From: Kangiella sp.
GTDB taxonomy: Bacteria; Pseudomonadota; Gammaproteobacteria; Enterobacterales; Kangiellaceae
DNA: 5,430 bases
NCBI GenBank assembly: GCA_026195755.1
Contig: JAPHRL010000079.1
Coordinates: 1 to 5,430, forward strand
Reading direction: 5' to 3'
Part shown: positions 5,321 to 5,430 of the stretch, in pieces
Position numbering within the stretch: position 1 is the stretch's first letter
Layout of the letters: the number at the start of each line of letters is the position of its first letter
The notes under the pieces: generated by a model
Database searches by the model: none
The model's input: only the letters and a program-made list of their open reading frames with translations
What the model was told of the DNA's origin: nothing
Program-made: the position numbers and the translations under genes

Positions 5321-5430
5321 AACGAAGAGCCTCCGCCGGTTGTGTTTTGGATGCTTTCCAGGAAGGATAAAGTGTCGCCATAATGCTAATCACAAAGGCT
5401 GATAAACCGATTTTAATCTCATCATCAACA
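5313..5430 (-). CDS. LolC/LolE/LolF-type permease, C-terminal end only
   Basis: Only the last 38 residues and a TAG stop are in the window. They read through a hydrophobic segment (LSAFVISIMATL) into YPSWKASKTQPAEALRYE, the characteristic C-terminus of the FtsX-like permeases of the lipoprotein-releasing complex and of MacB-type transporters. The stop codon overlaps the lolD start by 8 bp, giving translational coupling. By position it would be lolC in an Escherichia coli-type lolCDE order. Because no lolE follows lolD, it could equally be lolE or the single hybrid permease LolF, and the short visible part cannot decide. Confidence 0.9.
   Translation of the reverse strand, partial: VDDEIKIGLSAFVISIMATLYPSWKASKTQPAEALRYE

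Overview
The window looks like a chromosomal segment of a gammaproteobacterium of moderate to low G+C. The evidence is the LolC/E-LolD lipoprotein-export genes, a DUF2062 membrane protein and a full-length ComEC/Rec2. A marine or Kangiella-like host would fit, but the genus is a guess. The layout splits into a conserved housekeeping half on the right and an A+T-rich accessory, repeat-laden part on the left.

Left part (1-1100). A minus-strand gene of unknown function runs off the left edge (133 codons visible). Its start lies 7 bp after one arm of a large imperfect inverted repeat (407-585), whose ends read GCCTAAT and GTTAGGT. This arrangement resembles an integron attC site followed by a cassette gene, although it is longer than usual and has one degenerate core. 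Smaller hairpins are nested inside it. Next come two REP-type palindromes (672-701 and 742-763). Each is joined directly to a GTAG tetranucleotide in the same orientation, which is the hallmark of REPs mobilised by RAYT transposases. A small membrane-anchored protein of unknown function (780-1064, minus) follows.

Centre (1145-4184). comEC (minus) encodes the DNA-uptake channel of natural transformation, with its Competence membrane domain and C-terminal metallo-beta-lactamase-type nuclease domain both intact. It diverges from a DUF2062 gene (plus) across a 49-bp gap that must hold both promoters.

Right part (4185-5430). A 449-bp intergenic stretch contains a cluster of palindromes and ends in a strong, probably bidirectional rho-independent terminator. 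Beyond it, on the minus strand, lolD (ATPase) and the last 38 codons of a LolC/LolE/LolF-type permease overlap by 8 bp. Together they would form the ABC machine that releases outer-membrane lipoproteins from the inner membrane. No second permease gene lies downstream of lolD.

No rRNA, tRNA, CRISPR array, transposase or integrase gene is visible. The main points of interest are the attC-like structure with its cassette-like gene, the two GTAG-REPs, and the break in the usual comEC neighbourhood.
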